In this document: piece by piece, positions 45,422 through 57,825 of the stretch
Position numbering within the stretch: the stretch's first letter is position 1
Layout of the letters: every line of letters starts with the position of its first letter
NCBI RefSeq assembly: GCF_018991925.1
Contig: NW_024736071.1
Span: forward strand, 9,815,231 to 9,879,230
Source of the DNA: Homarus americanus
Taxonomy: Eukaryota > Arthropoda > Malacostraca > Decapoda > Nephropidae
Length of the DNA stretch: 64,000 nt
Direction: 5' to 3'
Notes under the pieces: generated by a model
Seen by the model: the letters and a program-made list of their open reading frames with translations, nothing else
Database searches by the model: none
What the model was told of the DNA's origin: nothing
Program-made: the position numbers and the translations under genes

Positions 45422-46545
45422 CTGGTATCTGGTTTCCCTGTTACATCTCCTATACTGAGTACTTTACATTTGTCCACGTTGAATTTCATCTGCCATTTTT
45501 CAGACCATTCGAAATTTTTTTTTAGATCTTCCTGTAGTTTTGCGGAGTCCTCGTCAGATTTAATAACACGTCCTATTTTAGTGTCATCAGGAAATTTACT
45601 GATGTTGCTGTCTATGCCAATATCTATATCGTTTATGTATATAATAAATAATAATGGTCCAAGTACTGAGCCTTGGGGAACTCCACTAGCGACGTTGCTC
45701 CAATGGGACTTAGTGAGGTTAATGCTCACTCGCTGTTTCCAGTCCTGTAACCACGTCCTAATCCATTTAAGGATATTACCTTTGATGCCATGTGCTTCTA
45801 CCTTTCTAATTAGTCTTTCGTGGGGGACTCTGTCGAAGGCTTTGCTAAAGTCGAGATATACCACATCATAATTGTGCCCCTCGTCCACCTATTCGAAAAC
45901 TGATGAAAAGAATGTTAATAGATTTGTTAGACATGAACGCCCGCTTGTGAAGCCATGTTGGGAATCATTGATCAACTTGTGCTTCCCCAGGTGGTTTCGA
46001 ATAGAGTTTGAAATGATTGATTCTAGTAGTTTGCCTACTATTGATGTTAGGCTGATTGGGCGGTAGTTAGAGGATAGTGATCTATACCCCTTCTTGAAAA
46101 TCGGCATTACATTCGCTATCCTCCAGGATTCTGGTACTACACCTGCTTTTAAGGACATGTTAAACAACTTAGCTAAGGGCATACTAAGCTCTTCCTTACA
46201 TTCCTTTAATACTCTGGCAAATATCTCATCGGGACCAGGTGACTTATTAGGCTTTAGTTTGCCTATTTGCTTCCTAGCAACGTTACTAGTCACTACTATC
46301 TCGCTTAATTTGTTTTCTTCACTATCTCTGAATAGAGTCGGTGCCTCGGGTATCATGTTTAAATTTTCGGTGGTAAAAACCGTTGAAAAATATTTATTCA
46401 AATTATTGGTCATTTCTCCGTCGTTATCAGTGAGCTCGCCGGTATCTGACCGTATTGGTCCAATCTTTTCTCGTGTTTTAGTTTGATACATTTAGCATCC
46501 TGTGTACCGCCAGCAAGACCGTGGGCTCGTAACACTCGTCTTGCC
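45418..46545 (-). pseudogene. CR1 LINE reverse transcriptase palm and upstream part
   Basis: The minus-strand frame from 46,491 reads GKLKPNKSPGPDEIFARVL, VPESWRIANVMPIFKKG, NYRPISLTSIVGKLLE and HGFTSGRSCLTNLLTF. It continues across a single TAG at 45,889-45,891 into YDVVYLDFSKAFDRVPHERL (motif A), ASGVPQGSVLGPLLFIIYIN (motif B) and SKFPDDTKIG. The last should be F/YADD, and the Ala is Pro here, an inactivating change. LQEDLKKNFEWSEKWQMKF follows. The endonuclease is missing, so the copy is 5'-truncated near 46,540. It is inserted, antisense, into the jockey-like LINE. Confidence 0.9.
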
Positions 46546-46559
46546 CGCAGTACCCACGG

Positions 46560-46830
46560 TTCTGTGTGGATGTCGGTCACATTAGAATAACCATTATAGT
46601 ACACCCTTCTTTCCTCACACAGCCAAACTGTGGAATGCTCTGCCTTCTTCTGTGTTTCCATACTCTTACAATCTGTCTCACACTTCAAAAAGCTGGTTTT
46701 CCGGCATCTTCGTGGTGGATTAATAGTCTTTTCTCTTCTACCCTGATTTTTTTTTTTTTTTACTCTTATTTTTTCGCCCCCTAGGCCCGGGTGGGCGATT
46801 CCCCGTAATAAATAAATAGATAAATAAATA
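46560..46830 (+). pseudogene. Jockey-like LINE, last part and tail
   Basis: The resumed plus-strand frame contains SSHTAKLWNALPSSVFP and SHFKKLVFRHLRGG, the standard end of jockey-group ORF2 proteins, then a stop near 46,745. The sequence ends with GGCCCGGGTGGGCGATTCCC and (TAAA)n to about 46,830. It pairs with the part at 43,915-44,717. Confidence 0.75.
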
Positions 46831-46839
46831 AATAGACTT

Positions 46840-47836
46840 CTCGGAAGAATGGGAGCAAACAGCGGACAGTCGGTCACAGGAAACAGATCAAGAAAGGGAA
46901 TCCCGTCTTAATGCTCAGAGAGAGCGAAGAGCGTACAGTCGGTCATAGGAAACAGATCAGGAAAGGGAATCCCGTCTTAATGCTGACAGATAGCAAACAG
47001 CAGAAAGGCGTTCTCTAGAAAATGATCAAGTGCGTGAAATTCGTTTGAATGCTAATAGACAGAGAGCTGCGGGATCCAGAATTCTAAGAAAGAATACACA
47101 GTGGCATCCACTTGCAAGAGCAGCATTTAACTATAACAATGAGATAGAATATGAAAAATATCCCTCTGTTGTCATTGGCAACATGGATAAGAAATGTGAA
47201 CACTGCGGTGCAAAGAAATATAAAGGAGAATCTGCTGGACTGTGCTGCTCTCATGGGAAAGTACAACTGCCAAATTTGGAAAAACCACCACAACCATTGA
47301 AGACTCTCATGCTGGAAACAACACCAGAGTCAAATCACTTCTTGGAAAATATACTGAAGTACAATTCATGCTTCCAGATGACATCCTTTGGAGCTACCAG
47401 AGTAGTTCGTGAGCACGGATACATGCCCACATTCAAAGTCCAGGGTCAAGTCTATCACAAAGCAGGATCCCTCTTACCACTGGAAGATGAGCAGGCAAAG
47501 TTCCTCCAAATCTACTTCATGGGAGATCATGAAAAGCAGACTACTATCAGGTGTGGCAATATTCAAGGTGTCAGACATGACATTGTCCTATCTATCCAAG
47601 AAATGCTGTATGGGCGCAACACGTATGGACAGTCATTTAAAAATGCCCTGGAAAACATGCCTTCTGACGAGTACAAAGTCAGGATCAAAGCAGACACGAC
47701 CCTTAAGGGAGAACATGGAAGAAGATTTAATGCTCCTGTAGTTGATGAAGTAGCCATCCTGATTGTCGGTCAAGAGTTTGAGAAACGAGACATCATACTC
47801 AAGATGAGAGACGAGTCACTCACAAGAAGGACATGA
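46840..47836 (+). pseudogene. Helitron Rep/helicase N-terminal part
   Basis: This is the amino-terminal portion of a Helitron transposase. Repeats of about 22 residues (RLNA..R) come first, encoded in part by a 66-bp duplication at about 46,866-46,980. From 47,030 the frame reads KCEHCGAKKYKGESAGLCC, a CxxC...CC zinc-like motif. SFGATRVVREHGYMPTFKVQ and KAGSLLPLEDEQAKFLQIYF follow, and then GEHGRRFNAPVVDEVA, all hallmarks of the Helitron-like N domain. The frame ends at 47,836, before the HUH Rep nuclease core, which is missing. Two stops and a shift lie in the first 150 bases. Confidence 0.92.
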
Positions 47837-48235
47837 TGCCACCTGTACTGGAAGCTACAATATTGACAGGAAAAGCTAAAGGAGAGGACGTTTTTATACC
47901 AAGGATACCTCTCATCACAACTGATTTGCCATTTGAGTTCAAGCGACTTCAGTTCCCGGTTAAAGTGAGCTTTGTATGACCATCTACAAAAGCCAGGGAC
48001 AGTCCCTAAAGATGGTTGGCCTAAACCTGGTGTTTCCTTGCTTCTGTCATGGACAGAAGCAAGGATGCTCCAGAGTGGGAACTGGCAAAAATCTGTACAT
48101 TCTTGCTGCTAATGGCAAAACCAAAAATGTGGTCTACCTTAATGCACTACAGTGAGACAATGTGAAGCCTCCCGGAAGGTGGCGTCCCACCTTGGACTCG
48201 CGAAAGAGCCGCCCGGAGGGCGGCGATTCCGCTAG
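47837..48235 (+). pseudogene. Helitron helicase C-terminus and 3' terminus
   Basis: The frame VLEATILTGKAKGEDVFIPR then FKRLQFPVKVSF, and after a one-base shift MTIYKSQGQSLKMVGLNL, is the end of a Pif1-like helicase. The Rep core and the helicase motor in between are deleted. The element ends with a perfect 7-bp stem hairpin at 48,208-48,224 (GCCGCCC, loop GGA, GGGCGGC). Seven bases later comes CTAG at 48,232-48,235, with T outside, the canonical Helitron 3' end. Confidence 0.92.
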
Positions 48236-48305
48236 TATCCTGTATATATATTTTTATTCTTGTGAAATTTGTTCTATTTCATTCAAGTGTTCGCTTACTA
48301 TGGTA

Positions 48306-48516
48306 CAGTTTCACCCAAAAGTTCGTTAACTCTCCCAGCCAGCTATTGCTGCACTGCCTGCTTCAGATATATGAACTTGAGTCTGTTACTTCGAACCTTT
48401 AGATTAATTTTTATCGGGTTCATGATCTGGTTGGTAGTGAGACAGTTTCAAACATCTGAAGCAGGCAGTGCAGCAATAGCTGGCTCGGGGAGTTAACGAA
48501 CTTTTGGGTGAGGCTG
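48306..48516. mobile_element. TA-flanked foldback MITE, 211 bp
   Basis: Inverted arms of about 65 bases (CAGTTTCACCCAAAAGTTCG... and its counterpart CGAACTTTTGGGTGAGGCTG) surround a loop of about 80 bases. TA lies outside both ends. Inner arm CTATTGCTGCACTGCCTGC matches its partner. This is a mariner-type non-autonomous element. Confidence 0.9.
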
Positions 48517-49110
48517 TACATTCACTTATATTCTGTTTTACGATTATCTACAATCTACATGATCCTTCCTATGCAGTATACAAATCGCCTTGCATAAAAA
48601 TAAAAACTAAAGTGAAATAATCTCTGTTTTACAATTATCTGTGCAGGAACTTAATAAACAATAAAAGTTAACGAAATTGTTCACAAGAACCATACTCACA
48701 TATTATGAAGAAATATTAAGCAGGAAGGAAGGCGAGGCGTCACACTCACTCACAAGGTGAACAAAACAAGGAATTTCCATACCAGAGCCGGTATTAACTC
48801 CAAGGTTGTGCTGGCAGCGTGGGAACTGACCCGTTATAATAATCGTGAAATACTAAAATTGCCATAATTAAAATAATTTTTAAAATGAGTTTTAACTTTT
48901 AATTTTATCCAATAAGAAAAGTATATGAATCATGTTGTTTCTTCGTCATTAACCTTGAATGTGGTAAAGGAATTACCGTATTAAGGATCATTTTCTTATT
49001 ATACTCTACGTGTGTTTCCTCTTTCAGTACATTTCGTTATGTAACATACCAGGTAAATATGGGTGAGGGTCATTCTTTAAGTCTTGGCTAATATCGGTGA
49101 GTTTAGTCAT
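48517..49110. other. AT-rich spacer, nothing recognised
   Basis: No gene or element end is visible between the MITE and the first (AT)n tract of the Penelope cluster. Confidence 0.4.
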
Positions 49111-49121
49111 ATATATATATA

Positions 49122-49181
<60 letters not shown>
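49111..49181. repeat. (AT)n microsatellite
   Basis: About 70 bases of AT dinucleotide with one ACTGTA break, abutting the Penelope-like 3' end. Confidence 0.97.
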
Positions 49182-49184
<3 letters not shown>

Positions 49185-50490
49185 AGTAAATCACTGAAGG
49201 TGCGCGTGATCTAGGTATATGCTGATAACCACAAGGAAAGAAGAAAACACGAAGTTCCCAAGCGCTTTCGTGTAATTCACATCTTCAGGGGTGAGTACAG
49301 ACTAAAGAGAAATACAAACCAAGGTGTATATATACAGAGGAGGGTGAGACCAGGTCCATAATGGTCAGGTATTAGGTAATGACCCTACTAATCTTTAAAT
49401 AGCACACAACGGTTGGTGGTCAGGTCAGAGGGTAAGGTGACCCAACTTTCTCACCTGGTTACAAATCTTCTTAATTACAAAATTGTCCAGTTTGTACATG
49501 CCATTACTCAAATTCATGTTGAATGCTTCGGTATGTTTAATAAGACTAGATTCTATGATGTTCCTACTATCAATTGAATTACAAGGTAATATTGAGGAGG
49601 CATTATCCCAGTCAATGCAATGCTTGTTATCCCTCAAATGAACAAACAGAGCATTGGATTCCTGGCCTGTCCTAACACTGTATTTGTGTTGTTTAATTCT
49701 AGTTGCAAGATCTTTACCTGTCTGGCCTAAGTAAAACATATTACATTCCTTGCAAGGAACTTTATAAATGCAACCAATTGTGTTGTTGGGGGAGTTCTTG
49801 ATTAACATTTGTTTAACAGTGCATGAGTTTTTAAATGCCACATTGACGTTCCAGGTTTTTAGTTGTGAAGGAATGTGTGAGAAATTTTTGTGAAATGGTA
49901 ATATTAAGATATTCTTATGGTCATGGGTGGGCTTGGGATCAGTTCTATAAAAAGTTTTCTTAGTAATGTTTAGGCATTTGTCTATGAAAGATCTAGGGTA
50001 TTTAAGGTTTGAGCCAATATTATAGATATATTTGTATTCCTCATCAATGAATTCCAGACTGCAAATTCTCAAAGCACGTAAAAACATTGTTGAAAATACT
50101 GACTGTTTGACTCTATTATGGTGGGCAGAATAATAATGAATGTATGAACACACATTAGTTGGTTTTCTATAAATACTGAACTTAAAAGTGTTACCTATTC
50201 TGTGTATCAGACAGTCTAGGAATGGCAATTTACAGTCTTGCTCTAATTCCATAGTGAATTTGATCGAGGGGGCTAAGTTGTTAAGTTGTGGCAGGAAAGC
50301 TTTTAGGTCCTCATTACATGGCCAGAGACATAATACATCATCAACATATCTAAACCAGACTGCTGAAGGTGGTAAAATATTACTTAATAGTTTCTTTTCA
50401 AAGAATTCCATATATAGGTTGCTTAATACAGGTGAGAGTGGATTACCCATTGCCATACCTTTGTAAAGAGTGATGTTACATCCTATGTAT
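49182..50490 (-). pseudogene. Penelope-like element A: RT and GIY-YIG endonuclease, 5'-truncated
   Basis: Penelope-like retroelements combine a telomerase-like RT with a GIY-YIG nuclease. The minus-strand frame 49,425-50,456 (343 codons) starts within the RT at YKGMAMGNPLSPVLSNLYME. The catalytic VWFRYVDDVLCLW and PFLDCLIHR and FSIYRKPTN follow. The nuclease domain reads GCIYKVPCKECNMFYLGQTG then RIKQHKYSVR and IESSLIKHTEAFN. The frame is uninterrupted, so this is the best-preserved coding piece among the transposons. An in-frame stop just upstream (near 50,490) and loss of the RT front half make it a fragment. The non-coding end carries CGCTTTCGTGTAATTCAC on the plus strand. It finishes at GCAAGTAAATCACTG beside (AT)n. 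Confidence 0.93.
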
Positions 50491-50554
50491 TAAGGATTGT
50501 AAATTTGAATTCAATGGAGAACATTATGCTCAAAAATTTGATACATTAACAGCT

Positions 50555-50660
50555 TCCATACGTCGCCAGGCACATTAATTAGGCATGTGGGACATCTTAA
50601 ATATATTGCCACACGCTACTAGCTAGGCTGAATAAATAATATATATAAATGGAGCACATA
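50555..50660. repeat. Repeat shared with the 26.85-27.18 kb insertion
   Basis: GTCGCCAGGCACATTAATTA, CCACACGCTACTAGCTAGGC and AATATATATAAATGGA match the reverse complement of 26,935-27,030, at about four of five bases by eye. The copy is cut on the right by (AT)n and borders the truncated front of Penelope A. Confidence 0.65.
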
Positions 50661-50666
50661 CATAAT

Positions 50667-51147
<481 letters not shown>

Positions 51148-51225
51148 TTCACCACCTACCCTTGACCTAATGCATGGGACCGCGACCATACCACAAGAGT
51201 GCATTCTACTGTGCATATCGAGCTG

Positions 51226-51330
<105 letters not shown>

Positions 51331-51341
51331 TGTATATACAA

Positions 51342-52730
51342 GGCGGAAAAGGTTACCAACATAGGAACCCAACGACTACACCGATGGACGAAGGAAATGC
51401 ATGACGGTCAGGCTTTACTAAGGCAAAACCCAACAAACTGGGTTATCTGTAGTCCATTACAACTCTCCCTCTCCCTACTCGTTGCAACACTTGTACCACT
51501 GGATTAGGAAAAGGGGGAGCCAAGATGTGTGGTTGCAGCCTGCGCTTCTGCCTCACCACATAAATCAACTCACGCGCAGCCATCATAAAGCTCATTATTC
51601 TTCTTATCATCATCAAAACCCTTATACCCCTAAACGTCCTTTAGCGACGGACGTGTGGCGACGGGGACAGGCAGAGATAAATACCGGAAGTCTCTAGACA
51701 CAATTCTACACATAAGCGGCATAGATAAGATGGTCGCTTAATGCAATGGGATCGAGGCAGTAGTGCAATCCGGCCTTGTCTGTGCGACTGAGTAGCCCTT
51801 TCGAGGAGCCACTCTGCTCACTCCACATGGGGAGGGGGCTAGAAAAGGTGCCCAAAACATTGACTGCCTAAAGAACCAACCTGATTAGGAAACCGCACCC
51901 ACTAAGGTCATCATTAGGCGGTCGAAAACACAATCATAATCCCAGATCAAAATAAAAACAAACTATACAACCTCTTGTAGTCGCTGCATAGCATGTTAGG
52001 ACCCTTCTGGATACTGGCACAAATGAGTGTCATGAAAGAAGAACCACCCTTGTGGCAAAAAAGCTGGCTAGGTTTAACATCGACATAGCAACCATTAGTG
52101 AGTTCCGGGTCCCAGACGAGGGTCGGCTCACAGAACGAGGGTCTGGATATACCTTTATCTGGAAGGGTAAGCCTGCTGTGGAGAAAAACCGTATTTATGG
52201 AGTTGGCTTTGCCAATGCATCCTACATAGGCTAACTAAAATGCCTGTTGGGATCAAAGAGCGCCTCATGATGCTCCGAGTCCTACTGAATCACTCACGTC
52301 ATGCCTTCTTTATCAGTGCATACGCCCCAACACTGGATGCAGAGGATGACATGAAGGAAGCCTTTACGCTGACCTTGACAGAGTGGTAACCTCTATCCCG
52401 AGAGAAGATAAGGTTGTGCTTCTTGGTGACTTCAATGCCAGAGTTAGTAGAGATGCTGACATTTGACAAGGAATCAAATGGAGAAATGGGCTAGGCAAGT
52501 ATGGTTCCAAGGGCCTACTCCTCCTCAGCAACTGTGCTACATACAACCTCACTATCACTAATACCTTGTTTAGGCAGGCCGACAAGTTCAAGGGTTCGTG
52601 GCCACACCCACAATGCAAACACTAGCATCTCATTGACTACATCATTGTCAGAGAAAGAGACCACCGAGATGTCCTCATCACTCGAGCCATGCGCGGCTCA
52701 GTCACTGTGAAGAGGTTTTAGCACTAAGCG
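51342..52730 (+). pseudogene. RTE-like LINE copy 2, leader and endonuclease remnant
   Basis: This matches copy 1 from ACCAACATAGGAACCCAACG onward. From 52,052 the frame MAKKLARFNIDIATISEFR keeps the catalytic-Glu region. LTERGSGYTFIWKGKPA follows, then a shift. AYAPTLDAEDDMKEAF and VVLLGDFNARVSRDADI follow near 52,410-52,465. FNARV is the conserved endonuclease motif with Asp, and copy 1 has lost it. Stops and shifts break the frame throughout. Confidence 0.82.
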
Positions 52731-55116
52731 TCTGGAGGACCCAGCAGTAGCACATACTTTCAGATAACAGCTTGAACATAGGCTGATAAACAAACCGACA
52801 ACAAACAACCCAAATCCCAGTGGCGAATGGGGCATTCTCGACACAGTCATGACAAAAACCTGCAGAGAGACCCTCGGCCAGATCGAAAGAATACACCAGG
52901 ACTGATTTGTTGAAAATTACTCGGAAATCAATGTACTCGTCAATGATAAACGTGCTGCTTTAACTGACTGGCAGAACAAACCTCAGTCTTGAACTGAAGC
53001 TGATACCTTCTGCAAGAAGATAGCGGCAGCCCAGCATGAACTTCTCAATTTAAAGAATGTCTGATTTAAAAATAAAGCATGTAAAACTCAAAAACTTGCA
53101 GATCAACACAAGATGCGCTAATTTCTCAATTCCACTAAAACTTTTTATGGGCTAATCACTCATGGTGCAGCCCCTTTTGCTCATCCGAAAGCAACTCCCT
53201 AATTAAAGATGAAGAAGGTATCCTTCAGCGCTGGAAAGAGCACTATCATTTGCTGCTCAATCGAAACACCGATGTGGATGTTGTGACTACTCAGCAGGTC
53301 CCTGAGCATCCAGAGACGACCTACCACAGCTATCCTCTCTCCCTGGATGAGGTAGCTCCTGCCAACAAGCAGATGAAAAATGACAAAGCATCAGGGCCTG
53401 ATGGAATCCCAACCGTCTCCACTCTCTCCTGGAAAATATAGGGGAAAAGGAAGATATCCCCCAAACTCTTAAAGACGCCTCCATCGTCAATAATTATAAG
53501 AACAAGAGAGACCGGTCAGACTGTGGCAACTACCACAGGATCTTGCTGCTGTCTGTAACTGGTAAGATTAGCGCCCGAGTCCTCCTAAACAGACTTCTTC
53601 CTGAGGCGGAAAACTTCCTTCCAGAGTCTCAATGTGTCCTTAGACTACCACGTGGCACCACTGACATGATCTTTGCTACCCGCCAGATACAGGAAAAGTG
53701 CAGAGAAGAGCGTTGTAACCAGTATATGGTCTTCATCGACCTAACGATGGCCTTCGATTCAGTCAACAAGAAAGCCTTCTGGCGAGCCCTCAGTTGTTTT
53801 GGCTGCCCGCCAAATTCATCGCCATTGTGAGGCCATCGTGGGCTTAGACAGCAGTGTCCTGCACAGTGGCACCCAGTCTGAGCTCATCCCCATCCAAAGG
53901 GGGTTAAAACAAGGATGTGGACTGGCACCAACTCTCTTTTCCATATTCTTGGCTGTCTTCCTTATTCGTGCCTGTGCCAATTTAGCCGGTGGGGTGGACA
54001 TTCAACATAAGACGACTCCAGGCAAGAACAAAGGTGTCGGCAGCTTCCATTACTGAACTTCAGTATGCAGACGACCTCACCCTTGTGGCTCATACTGAAT
54101 GCGACCTACAAGAGACCCTGAACAGTGAACACCCATGTAGATGCACAGGCACACGTTGGCCTTGAGGTAAATGTACATAAGACTCATATTCTCTTTCAGC
54201 CTGTCCCTGGTTCAGCCACACCTCCACCATCCATCCAGCTTAACGGCACTACCCTCTCTAATGTTACTCACTTTCAGTATCTCGTCTTCCACCTGTCCAT
54301 CACTGCGGACATCGATGAAGAGATTCAATATCGGATCAAATTTGCATCTCAAGCCTTTGGCAGACTCCGTACCTGTGTGTTCAGCTATAGGGAGCTGAAA
54401 TTATCTACAAATTTGTATGTATATTGAACAGTAGCCCTCCCCAGCCTGCTATATGGCAGCGAGACCTGGATCACATCCAGGAGGCACCCCCAAGGCACTT
54501 GAAAGCTTTCACAAATGTAGTCTACGTTCCATCCTCTGAGTTGGCTGGGAAGACAAGATAACAAATACCAGTGTTCTCGCTGACACCAACTGTAGGAGCA
54601 TCGAGGCTACCATTATCCATGAACAACTACGTTGGACTGGCCATGTTACCCGAATGGACGACAGCAGACTGCCAAAGCAGCTACTTTACAGTCACTTAAC
54701 TAATAAGAAACGTAACGCTGACGGGCAACTGAAAAGGTATAAGGATAGTCTTCAGACAAACCTGAAAAAGTGCTAAATCGACCCCTTCACATGGGAGATG
54801 ATTACTCAACACCGTAACGCTTGGAAGAGCACCACACGAGAAAGTGTCAATACTTTCAAGTTAGCCCGATGCATACCGAGGCAAACAAGCGCCAACACCG
54901 AAAAGACGCTGACGCCGCTCCTCCCGCACTAGATGTAGCCCTCCACACGTGCAACATCTGTGGATATCTTACTGGTTCCCTATCGCCCTCTCTAGTCACC
55001 TCAGAACTCACCAACGAAGGTTACATCTTCAGTAAATCATATCATTGTATCATAGCTGGATTATCGTCATCCTTGATTCCAAGTGACAGCAAAGAAGTAG
55101 TTGTAGTAGTAGTAAT
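52731..55116 (+). pseudogene. RTE-like LINE copy 2, reverse transcriptase to 3' end
   Basis: RT pieces are SLDEVAPANKQMKNDKASG, MLLSVTGKISARVLLNRLL, VFIDLTMAFDSVNKKA (motif A, near 53,740), LKQGCGLAPTLFSIFLA (motif B, near 53,910) and LQYADDLTLVAHTE (catalytic, near 54,065). The thumb is in 54,125-54,427 with YLVFHLSITADIDEEI. The terminal part carries ALHTCNICGYL near 54,950. The element ends at TTCCAAGTGACAGCAAAG and (GTA)n, cut by the assembly gap. A deletion of about 20 codons near 53,415 removes EVYKAGG-type sequence present in copy 1. Confidence 0.87.
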
Positions 55117-55215
55117 NNNNNNNNNNNNNNNNNNNNNNNNNNNNNNNNNNNNNNNNNNNNNNNNNNNNNNNNNNNNNNNNNNNNNNNNNNNNNNNNNNNN
55201 NNNNNNNNNNNNNNN
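55117..55215. other. Assembly gap (N run)
   Basis: Ninety-nine N characters. The gap lies between a LINE (GTA)n tail and the 27-bp satellite, so the true distance is unknown. Confidence 1.
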
Positions 55216-55317
55216 TCGGTATGTACTTCGTTCAATTTACGTATTGCTGTGAGGTTTTCTCCTAACGAGATAAAAGATTAACACAATGGTCGTAGTAGCG
55301 ATCATTACTTCCCCAGT

Positions 55318-57545
55318 GGTGTGAACTATGACACAACAACAGTGGTGTGAACATGACACAACAACAGTGGTGAACACCACAAACTGAACTTATGACACAA
55401 CAACAGTGGTGTGAACTTATGACACAACAACAGTGGTGTAGACTTATGACACAACAACAGTGGTGTGAACTATGACCCCACAACAACAGTGGTGTGAACT
55501 TATGACACAACAACAGTGGTGGGTGTAACTTGCCAGTGTGTGAACTTATAACACAACAACAGTGGGTGTGAACTTATGACACAACAACAGTGAGGTGTAG
55601 ACTTATGACCACAACAACAGTGGGTGTGAACCTATAACTTACAACAACAGTGGTGTGAGAACTTATAACACAACAACAGTGGTGTGAACTTATGACACAC
55701 GACAACAGTGGTGTGAACTTATGACACAACAACAGTAAGGTGTGAACTTATGACACAACAACAGTGGTGTGAACTTATGACACAACAACAGTGGTGTGAA
55801 GACATGACACAACAACGGTGGTGTGAACATGACCCTACAACAGTGAGGTGTGAACATGACACAACAACAATGGTGTAGACTTATGACACAACAACAGTGG
55901 GTGTAGACTTATGACACAACAACAGTGGTGTAGACTTATGACCAGCAACAGTGGTGGCAGACTATGACACAAAACAACAGTGGTGTGAACTTATGACACA
56001 ACAACAGTGGTGTGGGAGTATGACACAACAACAGTGGGTAAACTTATGACACAACAACAGTGGGTGCAGACATGACTTAAAAACAGTGGTGTGAACACTT
56101 GACACAACAACAGTGGTGTGAACTTATGACACAACAACAGTGGTGTGAACTTATGACACAAGAACAGTGGTGTGAACTTATGACACAACAACAGTGGTGT
56201 GAACTTATGACACAAGAACAGTGGTGTGAACTTATGACACAACAACAGTGGTGTGAACTTATGACACAACAACAGTGGTGTGAACTTATGACACAACAAC
56301 AGTGGTGTGAACTTATGACACGACAACAGTGGTGTGAACTTATGACACAACAACAGTGGTGTGAACTTATGACACAACAACAGTGGTGTGAACTTATGAC
56401 ACAACAACAGTGGTGTGAACTTATGACACAACAACGGTGGTGTGAACTTATGACACAACAACAGTGGTGTGAACTTATGACACAACAACAGTGGTGTGAA
56501 CTTATGACACAACAACAGTGGTGTGAACTTATGACACAACAACAATGGTGTGAACTTATGACACAACAACAGTGGTGTGAACTTATGACACAACAACAGT
56601 GGTGTGAACTTATGACACAACAACAGTGGTGTGAACTTATGACACAACAACAGTGGTGTGAACTTACGACACAACAACAGTGGTGTGAACTTATGACACA
56701 ACAACAGTGGTGTGAACTTATGACACAACAACAGTGGTGTGAACTTATGACACAACAACAGTGGTGTGAACTTATGACACAACAACAGTGGTGTGAAATT
56801 ATGACACAACAACAATGGTGTGAACTTATGACACAACAACAGTGGTGTGAACTTATGACACAATATCAGTGGTGTGAACTTATTACACAGCAACAGTGGT
56901 GTGAACTTACGACACAACAACAGTGGTGTGAACTTACGACACAACAACAGTGGTGTGAACTTATGACACAACAACAGTGGTGTGAACTTTATGACACAAC
57001 AACAGTGGTGTAGACTTATGACTTACAACAACAGTGGTGTGAACTTATGACACAACAACAGTGGTGTGAACTTATGACACAACAACAGTGGTGTGAACTT
57101 ATTATACAGCAACAGTGGTGTGAACTTATGACACAACAACAGTGGTGTGAACTTATGACACAACAACAGTGGTGTTGAACTTATGACACAACAACAGTGG
57201 TGTGAACTTATGACACAAGAACAGTGATGTGAACTTACGACACAACAACAGTGGTGTGAACTTACGACACAACAACAGTGGTGTGAACTTATGACGCAAT
57301 AACAGTGGTGTGAACTTATGACACAATAACAGTGGTGTGAACTTATGACACAGCAACAGTGGTGTGAACTTATGACATAACAACAGTGGTGTGAACTTAT
57401 GACACAACAACAGTAGTGTGAACTTACGACACAGCAACAGTAGTGTGAACTTACGACACAGCAACAGTGGTGTGAACTTATGACACAACAACAGTAGTGT
57501 GAACTTACGACACAGCAATATTGATGTGAACTTATGACAACAATT
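55318..57545. repeat. 27-bp satellite array, about 80 units
   Basis: The unit TGTGAACTTATGACACAACA followed by ACAGTGG is 27 bases, so it is a whole number of codons. One frame on each strand stays open for 300 or more residues (plus: MTQQQWCEL repeated; minus: LLLCHKFTP repeated). Units from about 56,100 to 57,000 are almost identical. Units from 55,318 to about 56,100, next to the gap, have many one- to five-base insertions and deletions. The right edge decays gradually. I interpret the open frames as a by-product of period and composition, not a gene. Confidence 0.97.
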
Positions 57546-57825
57546 CATTATCATATTATTGTGCATTTGTTTAGTGCATCGCAAAACTCCTCACTGAGTC
57601 ACTGTGCATTTGTCAGTGTGCTGTGCAGCTCATTCTTAATTAAATCACTGTCCATTTGTTCAAAATATAATATAATTGCTCAGTTTTAGGAACACATCAT
57701 CACATCACTGTGTATTTGCTCAGTACACTATAAGCCTCGCCATTATATACATAACAGCGCAGTTATTATCAAGAACTAGAAATTATCTGTCACAAACAAA
57801 GCTTATCTCACACCCGTATCTCTGA
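57546..57825. other. Spacer between two satellites
   Basis: TCACTGTGCATTTG-type phrases recur loosely three or four times (57,560-57,720), suggesting a decayed older repeat. No gene was recognised. Confidence 0.45.

Noticed and set aside
55991..57013. Open frames of more than 300 codons on both strands
   Set aside because: They are the direct product of a 27-bp satellite. All frames follow the same 9-residue repeat and there is no independent coding evidence.
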